A stretch of 13,868 bases of DNA from Oscillospiraceae bacterium (lineage in GTDB: Bacteria > Bacillota > Clostridia > Oscillospirales > Oscillospiraceae). Both the position numbers and the translations under genes were made by a program. How positions within the stretch are numbered: the stretch's first letter is position 1; each line of letters opens with the position of its first letter. Positions 1-7,089 of this stretch are shown here, piece by piece. The notes under the pieces were generated by a model. The model was not told the origin of the DNA. It made no database searches and saw nothing but the letters and a program-made list of their open reading frames with translations. The stretch is taken from NCBI GenBank assembly GCA_031288675.1, contig JAITQY010000055.1, positions 1 to 13,868 on the forward strand, in the 5' to 3' direction.

Positions 1-31
1 TCAGAACCGCCTCTCTTCCTTCGCCCGTATC

Positions 32-158
32 GTTCACAAATTATTTACGATTACACACAAATTTTCTCTTGACAAATCAGAAACTTTGTGCTATAATACT
101 TGAGTAGTGATTAATGACTAATATTTAATGATTAACGGTTCTCGTTTTCCCCGTCCCC
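32..158 (+). repeat. Dispersed intergenic repeat, copy 1 (with embedded promoter)
   Basis: This stretch recurs at 7090-7216 in the same orientation at a constant offset of 7058. In the first 113 bases I count about 8 mismatches. The shared part contains a consensus promoter (69-97), then four 7-base units ending in TAAT or TAAC (109-136), then a CTCG/CCGTCCCC segment. A partial copy (equivalent to 127-150) lies at 11105-11129. No coding potential is convincing; the short ORF across it is low-complexity and lacks a ribosome site. Origin and mobility are unknown; it could be a non-autonomous element. Confidence 0.85.
69..97 (+). promoter_or_regulatory. Consensus sigma-A promoter inside repeat copy 1
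   Basis: TTGACA at 69-74, a 17-base spacer, and TATAAT at 92-97 match the housekeeping consensus at every position. Transcription would start near 104 and run rightward through the heptad tracts toward the dehydrogenase at 346. The identical boxes and spacer recur in copy 2 (7127-7155), so the promoter belongs to the repeat and not to the downstream gene. Confidence 0.75.
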
Positions 159-183
159 TCTCGCCCGCCGTATCCATCGTCCT

Positions 184-257
184 AATTTTCAATTTGCCAC
201 TTGCCATTTACAATTCCACCGAATCCCTCGTCCCCTGTCTACTCACGACTATTGACT
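184..257 (+). repeat. Heptanucleotide-periodic tracts
   Basis: Two runs with 7-base periodicity follow repeat copy 1. Positions 184-218 read as AATTTTC, AATTTGC, CACTTGC, CATTTAC, AATTCCA. Positions 237-257 read as GTCTACT, CACGACT, ATTGACT. The second run matches the tracts at 7218 and 11133 in unit order. The units are degenerate, so this is a decayed or constrained heptamer repeat and not a simple microsatellite. The rest of 159-283 shows nothing recognisable. Confidence 0.7.
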
Positions 258-283
258 ACCTCGCTTTCGCGTCAAATTTCCGC

Positions 284-312
284 TTGCTCTTTCTGACGGG
301 ACGGTGTATAAT
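284..312 (+). promoter_or_regulatory. Sigma-A-type promoter for the dehydrogenase gene
   Basis: TTGCTC at 284-289, a 17-base spacer, and a perfect TATAAT at 307-312 lie just upstream of the dehydrogenase ribosome site (AAGGAGG at 332-338). Predicted transcription start is near 319, leaving a short leader of about 27 bases. Confidence 0.6.
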
Positions 313-345
313 CTGTGCATAAAGAAATATTAAGGAGGCGCCGTA

Positions 346-1275
346 ATGCCTAAGATTTTACTTCTCAGCGATGACCCGGAACTTATTGCAAAGACGAAAT
401 CCGCCGCGCCGGGATATGACGTAATCGCCGGATTCGACAACCTTGGCGGATCGGATGTAGTGGTTACGCAAGGCTTCGGACGAACGGTTGGAACGGTTAT
501 CGAAAACTCCCCGAACCTGCGTTGGGTACAGACTTGGAGCGCCGGAGTGGACGCGGTTCCTCTTGATGTGCTGAAATCGCGCGGTATTTATCTAACCAAC
601 GCCAGCGGAGTTCACGCAAAGCCGATCAGCGAGTCCATATTCGCTTTTATGCTTGCGGTTACGCGCGGCTTATACAATGCCCGTGAATCTCAGCGCGCGG
701 CGGAATGGAAGCCTCAGTTTGTACTCAACGAAATACACGGAGCCGTGATAGGCATACTTGGCGCGGGTGCTATCGGCACTGAGACCGCGCGGATAGCTAA
801 AGCGTTCGGGATGAAAACTATCGGATTTGCCCGGCACGAGGGCGTTCGGGAAAACTTCGACGTCGCAGTTACTGACATTAACGCTGTATTGTCAGAAGCC
901 GATTACGTCGTGAACATCCTTCCGAACACAAAAGCCACTTTGCATATTATGGGCGCGGAACAGTTTGCCAAGATGAAGCCGACTACGATGTACATCACCG
1001 TCGGACGCGGTCCTACCACAGACTTTGACGCGCTTGCTAATGCGCTGACCGCCGGAACTATCGCCGCTGCGGGCGTTGACGTTACCGAGCCTGAACCGCT
1101 TCCGGCAGGACATGCGCTGTTCAGCGTTCCGAACCTTTACGTCACACCCCACATATCCGGAGGAACGCCCTATTATCAGCAGCGCGCCGGCGAAATCTTC
1201 CTTGAGAATTTGAAATCGTTTATCGCTGTCGGCAAACCCTGCCGCAATATCGTTGACTTAGACGCGGGATATTGA
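346..1275 (+). CDS. D-isomer-specific 2-hydroxyacid dehydrogenase
   Basis: Predicted NAD(P)-dependent oxidoreductase interconverting a 2-keto acid and a D-2-hydroxy acid in the cytoplasm; the exact substrate cannot be read from sequence. The 309-residue protein shows the family's Rossmann nucleotide site GAGAIG at residues 139-144. The catalytic trio is visible: Arg221 in VGRG, Glu250 in the DVTEPEPLP segment and His269 in TPHIS, with the 29-residue Arg-Glu spacing seen in 3-phosphoglycerate dehydrogenase. There is no C-terminal ACT domain, so a classical regulated SerA is unlikely; a glyoxylate/hydroxypyruvate reductase-like or D-lactate dehydrogenase-like enzyme is possible. The ATG start has AAGGAGG 7 bases upstream and its own promoter. 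It is followed after 48 bases by a histidine phosphatase gene and may be co-transcribed with it. Confidence 0.9.
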   Translation: MPKILLLSDDPELIAKTKSAAPGYDVIAGFDNLGGSDVVVTQGFGRTVGTVIENSPNLRWVQTWSAGVDAVPLDVLKSRGIYLTNASGVHAKPISESIFAFMLAVTRGLYNARESQRAAEWKPQFVLNEIHGAVIGILGAGAIGTETARIAKAFGMKTIGFARHEGVRENFDVAVTDINAVLSEADYVVNILPNTKATLHIMGAEQFAKMKPTTMYITVGRGPTTDFDALANALTAGTIAAAGVDVTEPEPLPAGHALFSVPNLYVTPHISGGTPYYQQRAGEIFLENLKSFIAVGKPCRNIVDLDAGY

Positions 1276-1323
1276 TTAAATCTCCTGCAATACTTGTCCG
1301 ATGATTTGAGGTCATATATTACA

Positions 1324-1920
1324 ATGCTAAAAGTTCTGCTTCTTCGCCACGCGCGGACACAAAGCAACGCGCGCAAGGCATATCTCGGGTTGACCAATGA
1401 ACCTATCAGCGCAGAGGGCGCCGCTTTCGCCGCCGGACTTCATTATGATTCCGAGCGAAAAGTATACGTCAGCCCGATGAAACGCGCTGTCCAAACGGCA
1501 GAGATTTGTCTGCCAAACGCGGAACGCGTAATTGTTCCGGAATTCCGCGAGATGGACTTCGGCGTCTTTGAGGGACGCAGCGCCGCAGATATGTCCGGCG
1601 ATACGGAATTTACCGCGTGGACTGAGCAAAACTGCGAACCTGCTCCTCCGGGCGGAAGTGAAAGCTGGACAGAGTACCGCGATATGGTGTGCTGCAAGTT
1701 CGACCGGCTTGTTACGGAGCACTTGTCGCGCGGTGACAACCGCATTGCAATCGTCGCGCACGGCGGTACCATTATGGCAATTATGTCCCGATACGCGCAG
1801 CCGGAAAAACCCTACTATATGTGGAATCCGCGTCACCGCTCCGGATATGAACTTTTGGTTGACACAGCGTCAAACGGAGACTGGAAACTCGAAAGCTGGG
1901 AATCGCTGAAAACGGAATAA
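1324..1920 (+). CDS. Histidine phosphatase family protein (CobC/GpmB-like)
   Basis: Predicted cytoplasmic phosphatase of the phosphoglycerate mutase-like branch, which works through a phospho-histidine intermediate. The 198-residue protein opens with LLLRHARTQSN (Arg8, catalytic His9), followed by SPMKRAVQTA (Arg54), the acid region REMDFGVFEGR (Glu76), a GGSES loop and VAHGGTI (His146). The REMDFG-FEGR segment resembles alpha-ribazole phosphatase CobC, but no cobalamin genes are nearby, so the substrate stays open. I chose ATG 1324 because the phosphatase core begins within a few residues of it and GAGGT lies at 1308-1312 (spacing 11, rather long). A TTG at 1294 would add ten residues unlike the family. 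It ends 9 bases from the convergent spoIIP stop, with no visible terminator hairpin between them. Confidence 0.85.
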   Translation: MLKVLLLRHARTQSNARKAYLGLTNEPISAEGAAFAAGLHYDSERKVYVSPMKRAVQTAEICLPNAERVIVPEFREMDFGVFEGRSAADMSGDTEFTAWTEQNCEPAPPGGSESWTEYRDMVCCKFDRLVTEHLSRGDNRIAIVAHGGTIMAIMSRYAQPEKPYYMWNPRHRSGYELLVDTASNGDWKLESWESLKTE

Positions 1921-1929
1921 GAGCCGCGC

Positions 1930-2979
1930 CTACCGTATCAGCGGAGTTATGACGTCTTCCGCCGCGTCAGCGAACAATCGCGCCGCCGCTATTGCTTCTT
2001 CTGTAGTGTTGCCCGCGCTGCCGATTTCAAGCAGCAGGTATCCAGGTGCAAGATGTTCGTTGAACCTCTGTCCTGATACGCACAGCGGACGCGTCAAACC
2101 GGGAAACAGAGCGTCAGCCGACTTCTGAAGCCGAAGCGCGAACTTCATATTTTCACGCCAGTTAGGATGCTCTAAACCGTTATCGCCGTTAGTGGCGTAT
2201 ACCATCACTTGAGCCGTGTGCGTCTCAGTATTGCTTGCGGTATATACAGTTGCTTTCTGTGTGCCGTCCGGAAGCTCTAACGCGTCGCGGTGGATGTCAA
2301 ATACCACTTGGATTGACGGATATTTTTCAAGCCATGTCTTTACGGCTTCCGCGCTTCGGTTGTAACTTCCGTTGTATGTAGGCTGGTCGTAACACGTGCG
2401 GTCGTGGACGACGTACAGTCCCCGGTTTTGAAGCTCCTCCGCAAACGCGTCGCCTACCGCGATGATATTCTTCGTATCGTCAAGACTTCGGTATCCCTCG
2501 CTGTCGGCGAACGCCTCGCTGCCGTGCGTGTGAATAATCAAAATCTGCGGCTGATCCTTCTGAAGCGTAATATCCGGTGTGTCTGCAAGCAAAGTCAGCG
2601 CGTCAATGGAGGTTTGCGATTTGTTCTCGATTTTCGGCATATAGACGCCGCTTTCTATAGGCTGAGTAATTGGACGCAGAGCTGACTGCGATGCGGCGCT
2701 CGGTTTAAGTATCTGATAGCTGTCAGGTTCGGCAAACAAAGCGTCATCCCCGTCCAACGCCGCTGATTGGGGTTCAGCTGCCGGATCTGATTCTCTCGCC
2801 TCCCCGTCGGTCGTTGCCTCTGCCGGCAAATCAAGCGCGCCGGAACCGAACTCCAATGCGAACATCGTCCGCGTCAGACTTTCCGGTACGGCAATAGTGA
2901 AATTAGCGGCGGCAAAACACAGTTTTACAGCCACTACGGCGCAGGCAAGCGCGGCAAGCTTTTGGATAAGTCGTTTCAT
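1930..2979 (-). CDS. spoIIP: Stage II sporulation protein P
   Basis: SpoIIP is a membrane-anchored peptidoglycan amidase/endopeptidase that works with SpoIID and SpoIIM to thin septal peptidoglycan and drive engulfment of the forespore. The 349-residue protein has a basic start and one N-terminal membrane segment (about residues 7-24). A variable, acidic and Ser/Ala-rich linker runs to about residue 140, and the catalytic domain follows. Family motifs are visible: IIHTHGSEAF (His150, His152, Glu155), VVFDIHRDA (His230) and LLLEIGS (Glu318). I start at ATG 2979 because AGGAG (2988-2992) sits 8 bases upstream and the membrane anchor follows at once; a longer frame to 3114 would run through the divergent cmk start. 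spoIID and spoIIM are not in the window. A sigma-E-type promoter precedes it. Confidence 0.93.
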   Translation of the reverse strand: MKRLIQKLAALACAVVAVKLCFAAANFTIAVPESLTRTMFALEFGSGALDLPAEATTDGEARESDPAAEPQSAALDGDDALFAEPDSYQILKPSAASQSALRPITQPIESGVYMPKIENKSQTSIDALTLLADTPDITLQKDQPQILIIHTHGSEAFADSEGYRSLDDTKNIIAVGDAFAEELQNRGLYVVHDRTCYDQPTYNGSYNRSAEAVKTWLEKYPSIQVVFDIHRDALELPDGTQKATVYTASNTETHTAQVMVYATNGDNGLEHPNWRENMKFALRLQKSADALFPGLTRPLCVSGQRFNEHLAPGYLLLEIGSAGNTTEEAIAAARLFADAAEDVITPLIR

Positions 2980-3002
2980 TTGCAATTCTCCTGACATTTG
3001 GC

Positions 3003-3031
3003 TTGACAATTGTTCTGTAAAAGTGTATGAT
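3003..3031 (+). promoter_or_regulatory. Sigma-A promoter for the cmk operon
   Basis: TTGACA at 3003-3008, a 17-base spacer and TATGAT at 3026-3031 face rightward. The predicted start is near 3038, about 30 bases before the cmk ATG at 3068. Its -10 box overlaps the -10 of the opposing sigma-E promoter (3022-3029). Confidence 0.75.
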
Positions 3032-3050
3032 AGACGATACTGAAATATGC
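3022..3050 (-). promoter_or_regulatory. Sigma-E-type promoter for spoIIP
   Basis: Read on the minus strand: GCATATT (3050-3044), a 14-base spacer, then CATACACT (3029-3022). Both boxes and the spacing fit the published Bacillus sigma-E consensus (KMATATT, 13-15 bases, CATACAMT). Transcription would start near 3015, about 36 bases before the spoIIP ATG. spoIIP is a known mother-cell sigma-E gene, which supports the assignment. Confidence 0.75.
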
Positions 3051-3067
3051 GGATACGGAGAGATAGA

Positions 3068-3745
3068 ATGCACTCAATTGCAATAGACGGACCGTCCGGC
3101 GCGGGCAAAAGCACGCTTGCTAAACGCCTTGCCGACCACTACGGATGGAACTATGTAGATACCGGCGCTGTTTACCGCGCGGTAGGGCTTGCCTGCCGCC
3201 GCGCCAACATTGATCCGCGGGACGAAGCGGCTGTCACTGGCTCGATTTTGCCTAACATAGAAGTATCGTTAAGCTATGCACCCGACGGGCGGCAGATCAC
3301 GCGCCTAAACGGAGAGGACGTTTCCTCAGCCATTCGCGTTGACGAGATTTCCCGGTACGCGTCCGACGCGTCCGCGCTGGCAAGCGTACGGAAATTCCTG
3401 CTTGACCTCCAGCGCGATATGGCGGTAACGCACAATGTAGTTATGGACGGGCGCGACATCGGCACGGTGGTTCTTCCGGACGCTACGGTAAAGATTTTCC
3501 TTACCGCGCAAACAGAAACGCGCGCGCGCCGCCGCTGGTTAGAACTCTGTCAGCGCGGCGAAGAAAAAACTTTAGACGACGTTTTAAGCTCCATACGTCA
3601 GCGCGACACTAATGACGAGGCGCGCGCAAACGCTCCCCTGCGTCAGGCGGACGACGCTGTTTTGCTTGACAATACAGATTTAGATGAAGATGCGGCGTTC
3701 ACCGCCGCTGTGAAAATGATTTCGGAGAAAATAAAAAATCTATGA
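3068..3745 (+). CDS. cmk: Cytidylate kinase
   Basis: Phosphorylates CMP and dCMP with ATP to give CDP and dCDP, feeding RNA, DNA and CDP-diacylglycerol synthesis. The 225-residue length matches bacterial Cmk (about 225). Visible motifs are the P-loop GPSGAGKST (residues 8-16), the CMP-binding YVDTGAVYRA just after it, VVMDGRDIGTVVLPDA in the middle, and the Arg-rich lid region RARRRW. ATG 3068 is preferred over an in-frame ATG at 3047: GGAGAG (3057-3062) precedes it by 5 bases and the kinase fold starts immediately. First gene of a rightward operon; its stop overlaps the plsC start as ATGA. The cmk-plsC pairing is common in Clostridia. Confidence 0.95.
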   Translation: MHSIAIDGPSGAGKSTLAKRLADHYGWNYVDTGAVYRAVGLACRRANIDPRDEAAVTGSILPNIEVSLSYAPDGRQITRLNGEDVSSAIRVDEISRYASDASALASVRKFLLDLQRDMAVTHNVVMDGRDIGTVVLPDATVKIFLTAQTETRARRRWLELCQRGEEKTLDDVLSSIRQRDTNDEARANAPLRQADDAVLLDNTDLDEDAAFTAAVKMISEKIKNL

Positions 3746-4332
3746 GCGCTTGGTATGCTATATTTTATTACATAATGTTTGCGGCGGCAAAGCTGTTATT
3801 CCGAGTAAAATCGTGCGGAACAACAGCTTTACCGGACGGCGGAGTTCTCCTGTGCGCCAATCATAGCTCCAACTGGGACATAGTACTTCTTACTGCGGTC
3901 TGCGGAAAACACGCGCGTCTGCACTTTACGCCCAAAGCGTCTATGCGGAAAATCCCGTTGCTCGGACGTCTTATGGAATTAGTTCAGATCGTTTGGATAG
4001 ACCGCGATAAGCCGGGTGATCCTGCTCCGATAAAAAAAATTATCGGACTGTTGAAAAACGGAGAGAAAGTGGCGTTCTTCCCTGAAGGTCACCGGTTCAA
4101 AAATGACGAGGAAAGCGCGGCTAAGACAGGAGCGGTTATGATAGCTTCCCGCAGTGAGGTTCCCGTCGTGCCGGTATATATACCGCGCAGCAAAAAGATG
4201 TTTAGGCGCAATTGGATTATATTCGGAGATAGTTACATAATCGGACATGTACACGGAACAGAAGCGCGTAACGCGGCGATTGAAGAATTAACCGGCAAAA
4301 TTAAAAAGTTAGGGGACGGCGGTTTGCAATGA
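3742..4332 (+). CDS. plsC: 1-acyl-sn-glycerol-3-phosphate acyltransferase (PlsC family)
   Basis: Predicted to transfer an acyl chain to lysophosphatidic acid, giving phosphatidic acid at the inner face of the membrane. The 196-residue protein has an N-terminal hydrophobic segment (about residues 4-22), then the catalytic NHSSNWD motif with His41 and Asp46 (the family's H-x4-D). A middle block SMRKIPLLGRLM follows, then FFPEGHRF at about residues 112-119, a variant of the substrate-binding FPEGTR in which His replaces Thr. The length is normal for short clostridial PlsC. It overlaps cmk upstream and pgi downstream by 4 bases each (ATGA), implying translational coupling. Substrate specificity within the family is inferred from context only. 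Confidence 0.9.
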   Translation: MSAWYAIFYYIMFAAAKLLFRVKSCGTTALPDGGVLLCANHSSNWDIVLLTAVCGKHARLHFTPKASMRKIPLLGRLMELVQIVWIDRDKPGDPAPIKKIIGLLKNGEKVAFFPEGHRFKNDEESAAKTGAVMIASRSEVPVVPVYIPRSKKMFRRNWIIFGDSYIIGHVHGTEARNAAIEELTGKIKKLGDGGLQ

Positions 4333-5543
4333 AAATAAACATTCACGGCTTTGAAATAAGTGAACCGGTGCTTTCAGAAGCTAATAAAGCTTATAATAAT
4401 CTCTTAACCGGAACAATACCCAGCAAAATGACCGGATGGCTTGCCCCGAGGGATAATGAAGTCGTTGTGCGCTGTACGGAACTTGGCGCGAAGTTCGCGG
4501 AACTATCTGATGTCGTGGTCGTCGTCGGAATTGGCGGCAGTTATCTCGGCGCGAAAGCAGTTGCTGAACTTTTGCCCAACAACGGCAAACTCCGCTTCGC
4601 CGGAAATACCTTAAGCGGAGCATACTATGAACAACTCCTCCGCGAGCTTGAAGATAAGGATTTTTCGGTTATCGTGGTGTCTAAATCCGGCGGCACGGTA
4701 GAGCCCGGCGTCGGCTTCCGGATTATGGAGCAAGCCCTGATTGCACGTTATGGCACAACCGGCGCTTGTTCGCGGCTCGCGGCGGTAACAAGCTCTGAAA
4801 GCTCACTGCTTGGTAATATATGCAGCGCAAACGGTTATACGCGACTCGCCTTGCCGGAAAACATCGGCGGACGCTACAGCGTTTTCAGTGCGGCGGGACT
4901 TCTTCCGCTTGCCGCGGGAGGAATTGATATTGCTTCTCTGGTTAACGGAACAACGGCTTCTAACGCAAACCGGGAGACAATCGTAACCTACGCTGCGGCT
5001 CGCCAAACCCTCTATCGCGCCGGCAAAAAGCTGGAGGTTCTCAGTGCTTGGGAACCTAACGTCCGCTGGCTCGGTGAATGGTATAAACAGCTGTTCGGCG
5101 AAAGCGAGGGCAAAGACGGCAGAGGATTGTTTCCGGTAAGTTTGGAGCTTACCGCAGACCTCCACAGCATGGGTCAGTATATGCAGGACGGCGAGCGCCT
5201 GATGTTTGAAACTATGCTCAGCTTTAACGGCTCTGCAGACATCACCGTCCCGGCACGCAGAGGCGATGACGACAAACTGAATATGCTTTCCGGAGTTAAA
5301 CTTGATGAAGTTAACCGTATATTGAAAGAAGCGGTAATCTCAGCTCACCTTGATGGCGGTATTCCCGTAATCGAACTTATACCAGGTCGGCTGACAGCGG
5401 AATCCGCAGGGGAACTAATGCATTTTATGATGACCTCCTGCGCGGTAAGCGGATTGACTATGGGCGTTGACCCGTTTGACCAGCCAGGCGTTGAAGCTTA
5501 CAAATCTAAAGCGAAAGCCCTTTTCGCTCATCAAAACATATGA
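4329..5543 (+). CDS. pgi: Glucose-6-phosphate isomerase
   Basis: Interconverts glucose 6-phosphate and fructose 6-phosphate in glycolysis and gluconeogenesis. Two sugar-isomerase (SIS) half-domains are readable: VVVVGIGGSYLGAKA (residues 62-76) and VIVVSKSGGTVEPG (114-127). They are followed by LPENIGGRYSVFS, the catalytic FGESEGKDGRGLFP block (residues 256-269), LTADLHSMGQ with His279, and the C-terminal DPFDQPGVEAYKSKA with Lys392. At 404 residues it is shorter than the roughly 450 of Bacillus Pgi, mainly at the N-terminus and in loops; no conserved motif is missing. Third gene of the cmk operon, overlapping plsC by 4 bases, with AGGGG a little upstream of its ATG. Confidence 0.95.
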   Translation: MKINIHGFEISEPVLSEANKAYNNLLTGTIPSKMTGWLAPRDNEVVVRCTELGAKFAELSDVVVVVGIGGSYLGAKAVAELLPNNGKLRFAGNTLSGAYYEQLLRELEDKDFSVIVVSKSGGTVEPGVGFRIMEQALIARYGTTGACSRLAAVTSSESSLLGNICSANGYTRLALPENIGGRYSVFSAAGLLPLAAGGIDIASLVNGTTASNANRETIVTYAAARQTLYRAGKKLEVLSAWEPNVRWLGEWYKQLFGESEGKDGRGLFPVSLELTADLHSMGQYMQDGERLMFETMLSFNGSADITVPARRGDDDKLNMLSGVKLDEVNRILKEAVISAHLDGGIPVIELIPGRLTAESAGELMHFMMTSCAVSGLTMGVDPFDQPGVEAYKSKAKALFAHQNI

Positions 5544-5547
5544 ACAT

Positions 5548-6246
5548 ATGAGAAGACTTTTTATTGTTATAGCCATGCTTGCCGTAATCGTGGCTGCCAT
5601 AGCGATTTTCAGCAAAGTGGAAACCGTATCAGTGGAGGGCGGCAGCCGATACGGAGAGGATGAGATACTTGCCGTATCAGGGCTTGAACCCGGCGTGAAT
5701 CTATGGACAGAGTCAGAACGCGCTGTACGCTCGGCAGTCAAATCAGCATTCCCGTACATTTCCGACGTTCAGCTTATAAGAAAGTTTCCGGACAAGCTGA
5801 TTATCCGCGTTACCGAAGCGTCTCCGGCGGCTAAGATTCAGCTGACGGACGGCACGTTCGCGCTTATATCCGAGAACGGAAATGTACTTACTGTAGAGGA
5901 ATCCGCTTCGGACGGTGTCCTTCTGACCGGGTTAACAGTGGCGGAGTGCATTCCGGGTCAGATGCTCACTGTTGAAGATTCTTCAGCAGAGACGTTTAAT
6001 TACGTTAAAGAGATTCTTCAGCAGTTACGCGAATTTGACTTGCTTAACCGCGCAACGTATCTGCAAGCCTCAATTATGAACCCTAAGTTTGATTTGGACG
6101 GCAAATACGTCATAGAACTCGGCGCCAGAAGCGGTACGGACGGCAAGCTAAGTATGCTTATACGCACGCTTAGTGAAATTCCGTATGGCGAACACGGTCG
6201 TATAGTGCTTTCCGTTAAGGACGAAGTTCATTTTATCCCCAACTAA
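5548..6246 (+). CDS. ftsQ: FtsQ/DivIB-type cell division protein (POTRA domain)
   Basis: Predicted bitopic membrane protein of the division septum; FtsQ/DivIB proteins bridge early and late divisome proteins. The 232-residue protein has a very short cytoplasmic start (MRR), one membrane segment (about residues 4-21) and a POTRA domain (about 24-90: VETVSVEGGSRYGEDEI through FPDKLIIRVTEASPAAKI). A beta-type domain runs to the end. ATG 5548 is 4 bases after the pgi stop, with no clear ribosome site, so coupled translation is likely. An in-frame TTG at 5467 would add residues encoded inside pgi and unlike the family. Its position behind pgi is unusual, as ftsQ normally lies in the division/cell-wall cluster. 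A second POTRA protein of other role cannot be excluded. Confidence 0.8.
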   Translation: MRRLFIVIAMLAVIVAAIAIFSKVETVSVEGGSRYGEDEILAVSGLEPGVNLWTESERAVRSAVKSAFPYISDVQLIRKFPDKLIIRVTEASPAAKIQLTDGTFALISENGNVLTVEESASDGVLLTGLTVAECIPGQMLTVEDSSAETFNYVKEILQQLREFDLLNRATYLQASIMNPKFDLDGKYVIELGARSGTDGKLSMLIRTLSEIPYGEHGRIVLSVKDEVHFIPN

Positions 6247-6312
6247 ACGTTCCGCAAATGTCCTCGTCTCCTAACTACTAACACCCATTTACTAAAAGGA
6301 GAAACTTCAATT

Positions 6313-6948
6313 ATGCAGCCTAATTTTATAGAATTTATGATCACTGCCGGAGTTCTCACATTCGGCGATTTTGTGACCAAAAGCGGCCGAAAAACGCCGT
6401 ATTTTATCAACACAGGGAAGTACGACACGGGCGAAAAACTTGCAAAACTCGGCGAATTTTACGCCGATGCAATCACACGGAGCGGAGAAAATCCTACCGT
6501 CCTTTTCGGACCCGCATACAAGGGCATCCCGCTCTGCTCTGCCGCCTCCTGTGCGCTGTTCTCTAAATACGGAATTGACGTTGCGTACAGCTTCAACCGC
6601 AAGGAAGCCAAAGACCATGGGGAGGGCGGAACGCTCGTCGGATACGCGCCTGCTGACGGCGACAGGGTGGCCATCATTGAGGACGTTACTACCGCCGGCA
6701 CCTCCGTGCGCGAGACCGCCGCAATATTCCGCAACCTTAATATCACGGCAAAAATCACGTCCCTGTTCGTCACCGTTGACCGAATGGAGCGCGGAAAAGG
6801 CTCAAGAAGCGCGTTTGACGAACTCCGCGAAGAACTTGACATAAATATCTATGCGATTGCGACAGCTCAGGATATAATTGCGTACCTAAAATCAAACGGC
6901 AAGGACGCTTCTGCTATAGAAACTTACCTTGCCGAATACGGCGCTTGA
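6313..6948 (+). CDS. pyrE: Orotate phosphoribosyltransferase
   Basis: Joins orotate to PRPP to give orotidine 5'-monophosphate, the fifth step of de novo pyrimidine synthesis. The 211-residue protein shows the substrate strand SGRKTPYFINTGKY (24-37), GPAYKGIPL (66-74), the flexible catalytic loop RKEAKDHGEGG (97-107) and the PRPP-binding VAIIEDVTTAGTS (119-131). The start has AAGGAGA at 6296-6302, 10 bases upstream. It lies 66 bases after the ftsQ-like gene, with no clear promoter between, so it may be the last gene of the cmk operon; with cmk it supplies pyrimidine nucleotides. No other pyr genes or a PyrR leader are seen here. Confidence 0.94.
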   Translation: MQPNFIEFMITAGVLTFGDFVTKSGRKTPYFINTGKYDTGEKLAKLGEFYADAITRSGENPTVLFGPAYKGIPLCSAASCALFSKYGIDVAYSFNRKEAKDHGEGGTLVGYAPADGDRVAIIEDVTTAGTSVRETAAIFRNLNITAKITSLFVTVDRMERGKGSRSAFDELREELDINIYAIATAQDIIAYLKSNGKDASAIETYLAEYGA

Positions 6949-6960
6949 AAAGCATTTACA

Positions 6961-7016
6961 ACGGTTCAGCTTTCCTGTTAGCGGCTTACTAATATTAACT
7001 GCTGCCAGCTAACCGT
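6961..7016. repeat. Imperfect inverted repeat after pyrE
   Basis: ACGGTT-C-AGCT (6961-6971) can pair with AGCT-AACCGT (7007-7016), leaving one bulged C. An alternative inner pairing is GTTAGC (6977-6982) with GCTAAC (7008-7013). The two pairings are mutually exclusive. No run of T follows, so it is not a classic terminator, although it is the only hairpin candidate between pyrE and the repeat region. Confidence 0.35.
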
Positions 7017-7089
7017 GTATACCTGCATCTCATTTAATTTGGATGGTGTCTGTTATTTTGAAGCGCGATCATTGTTGGGCTGCGGATTT

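Noticed and set aside
128..322. 64-residue open frame on the plus strand within the left intergenic region
   Set aside because: It starts inside the repeat, has no ribosome site, is built from heptad-repeat DNA and has no counterpart frame conserved in copy 2.
1327..1836. 169-residue minus-strand frame opposite the phosphatase gene
   Set aside because: It is the antisense shadow of a well-supported gene, with no recognisable motifs or ribosome site.
1921..1929. Bidirectional terminator between the phosphatase gene and spoIIP
   Set aside because: Only 9 bases separate the two stop codons and no hairpin with a T-run is visible around them.
2980..3114. Longer N-terminus for SpoIIP
   Set aside because: It would extend past the divergent promoters and into the start of cmk. 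ATG 2979 has an ideal ribosome site followed directly by the membrane anchor.
5467..5547. Longer N-terminus for the FtsQ-like protein from TTG 5467
   Set aside because: The extra residues come from the pgi coding strand in another frame and do not look like an FtsQ cytoplasmic tail.
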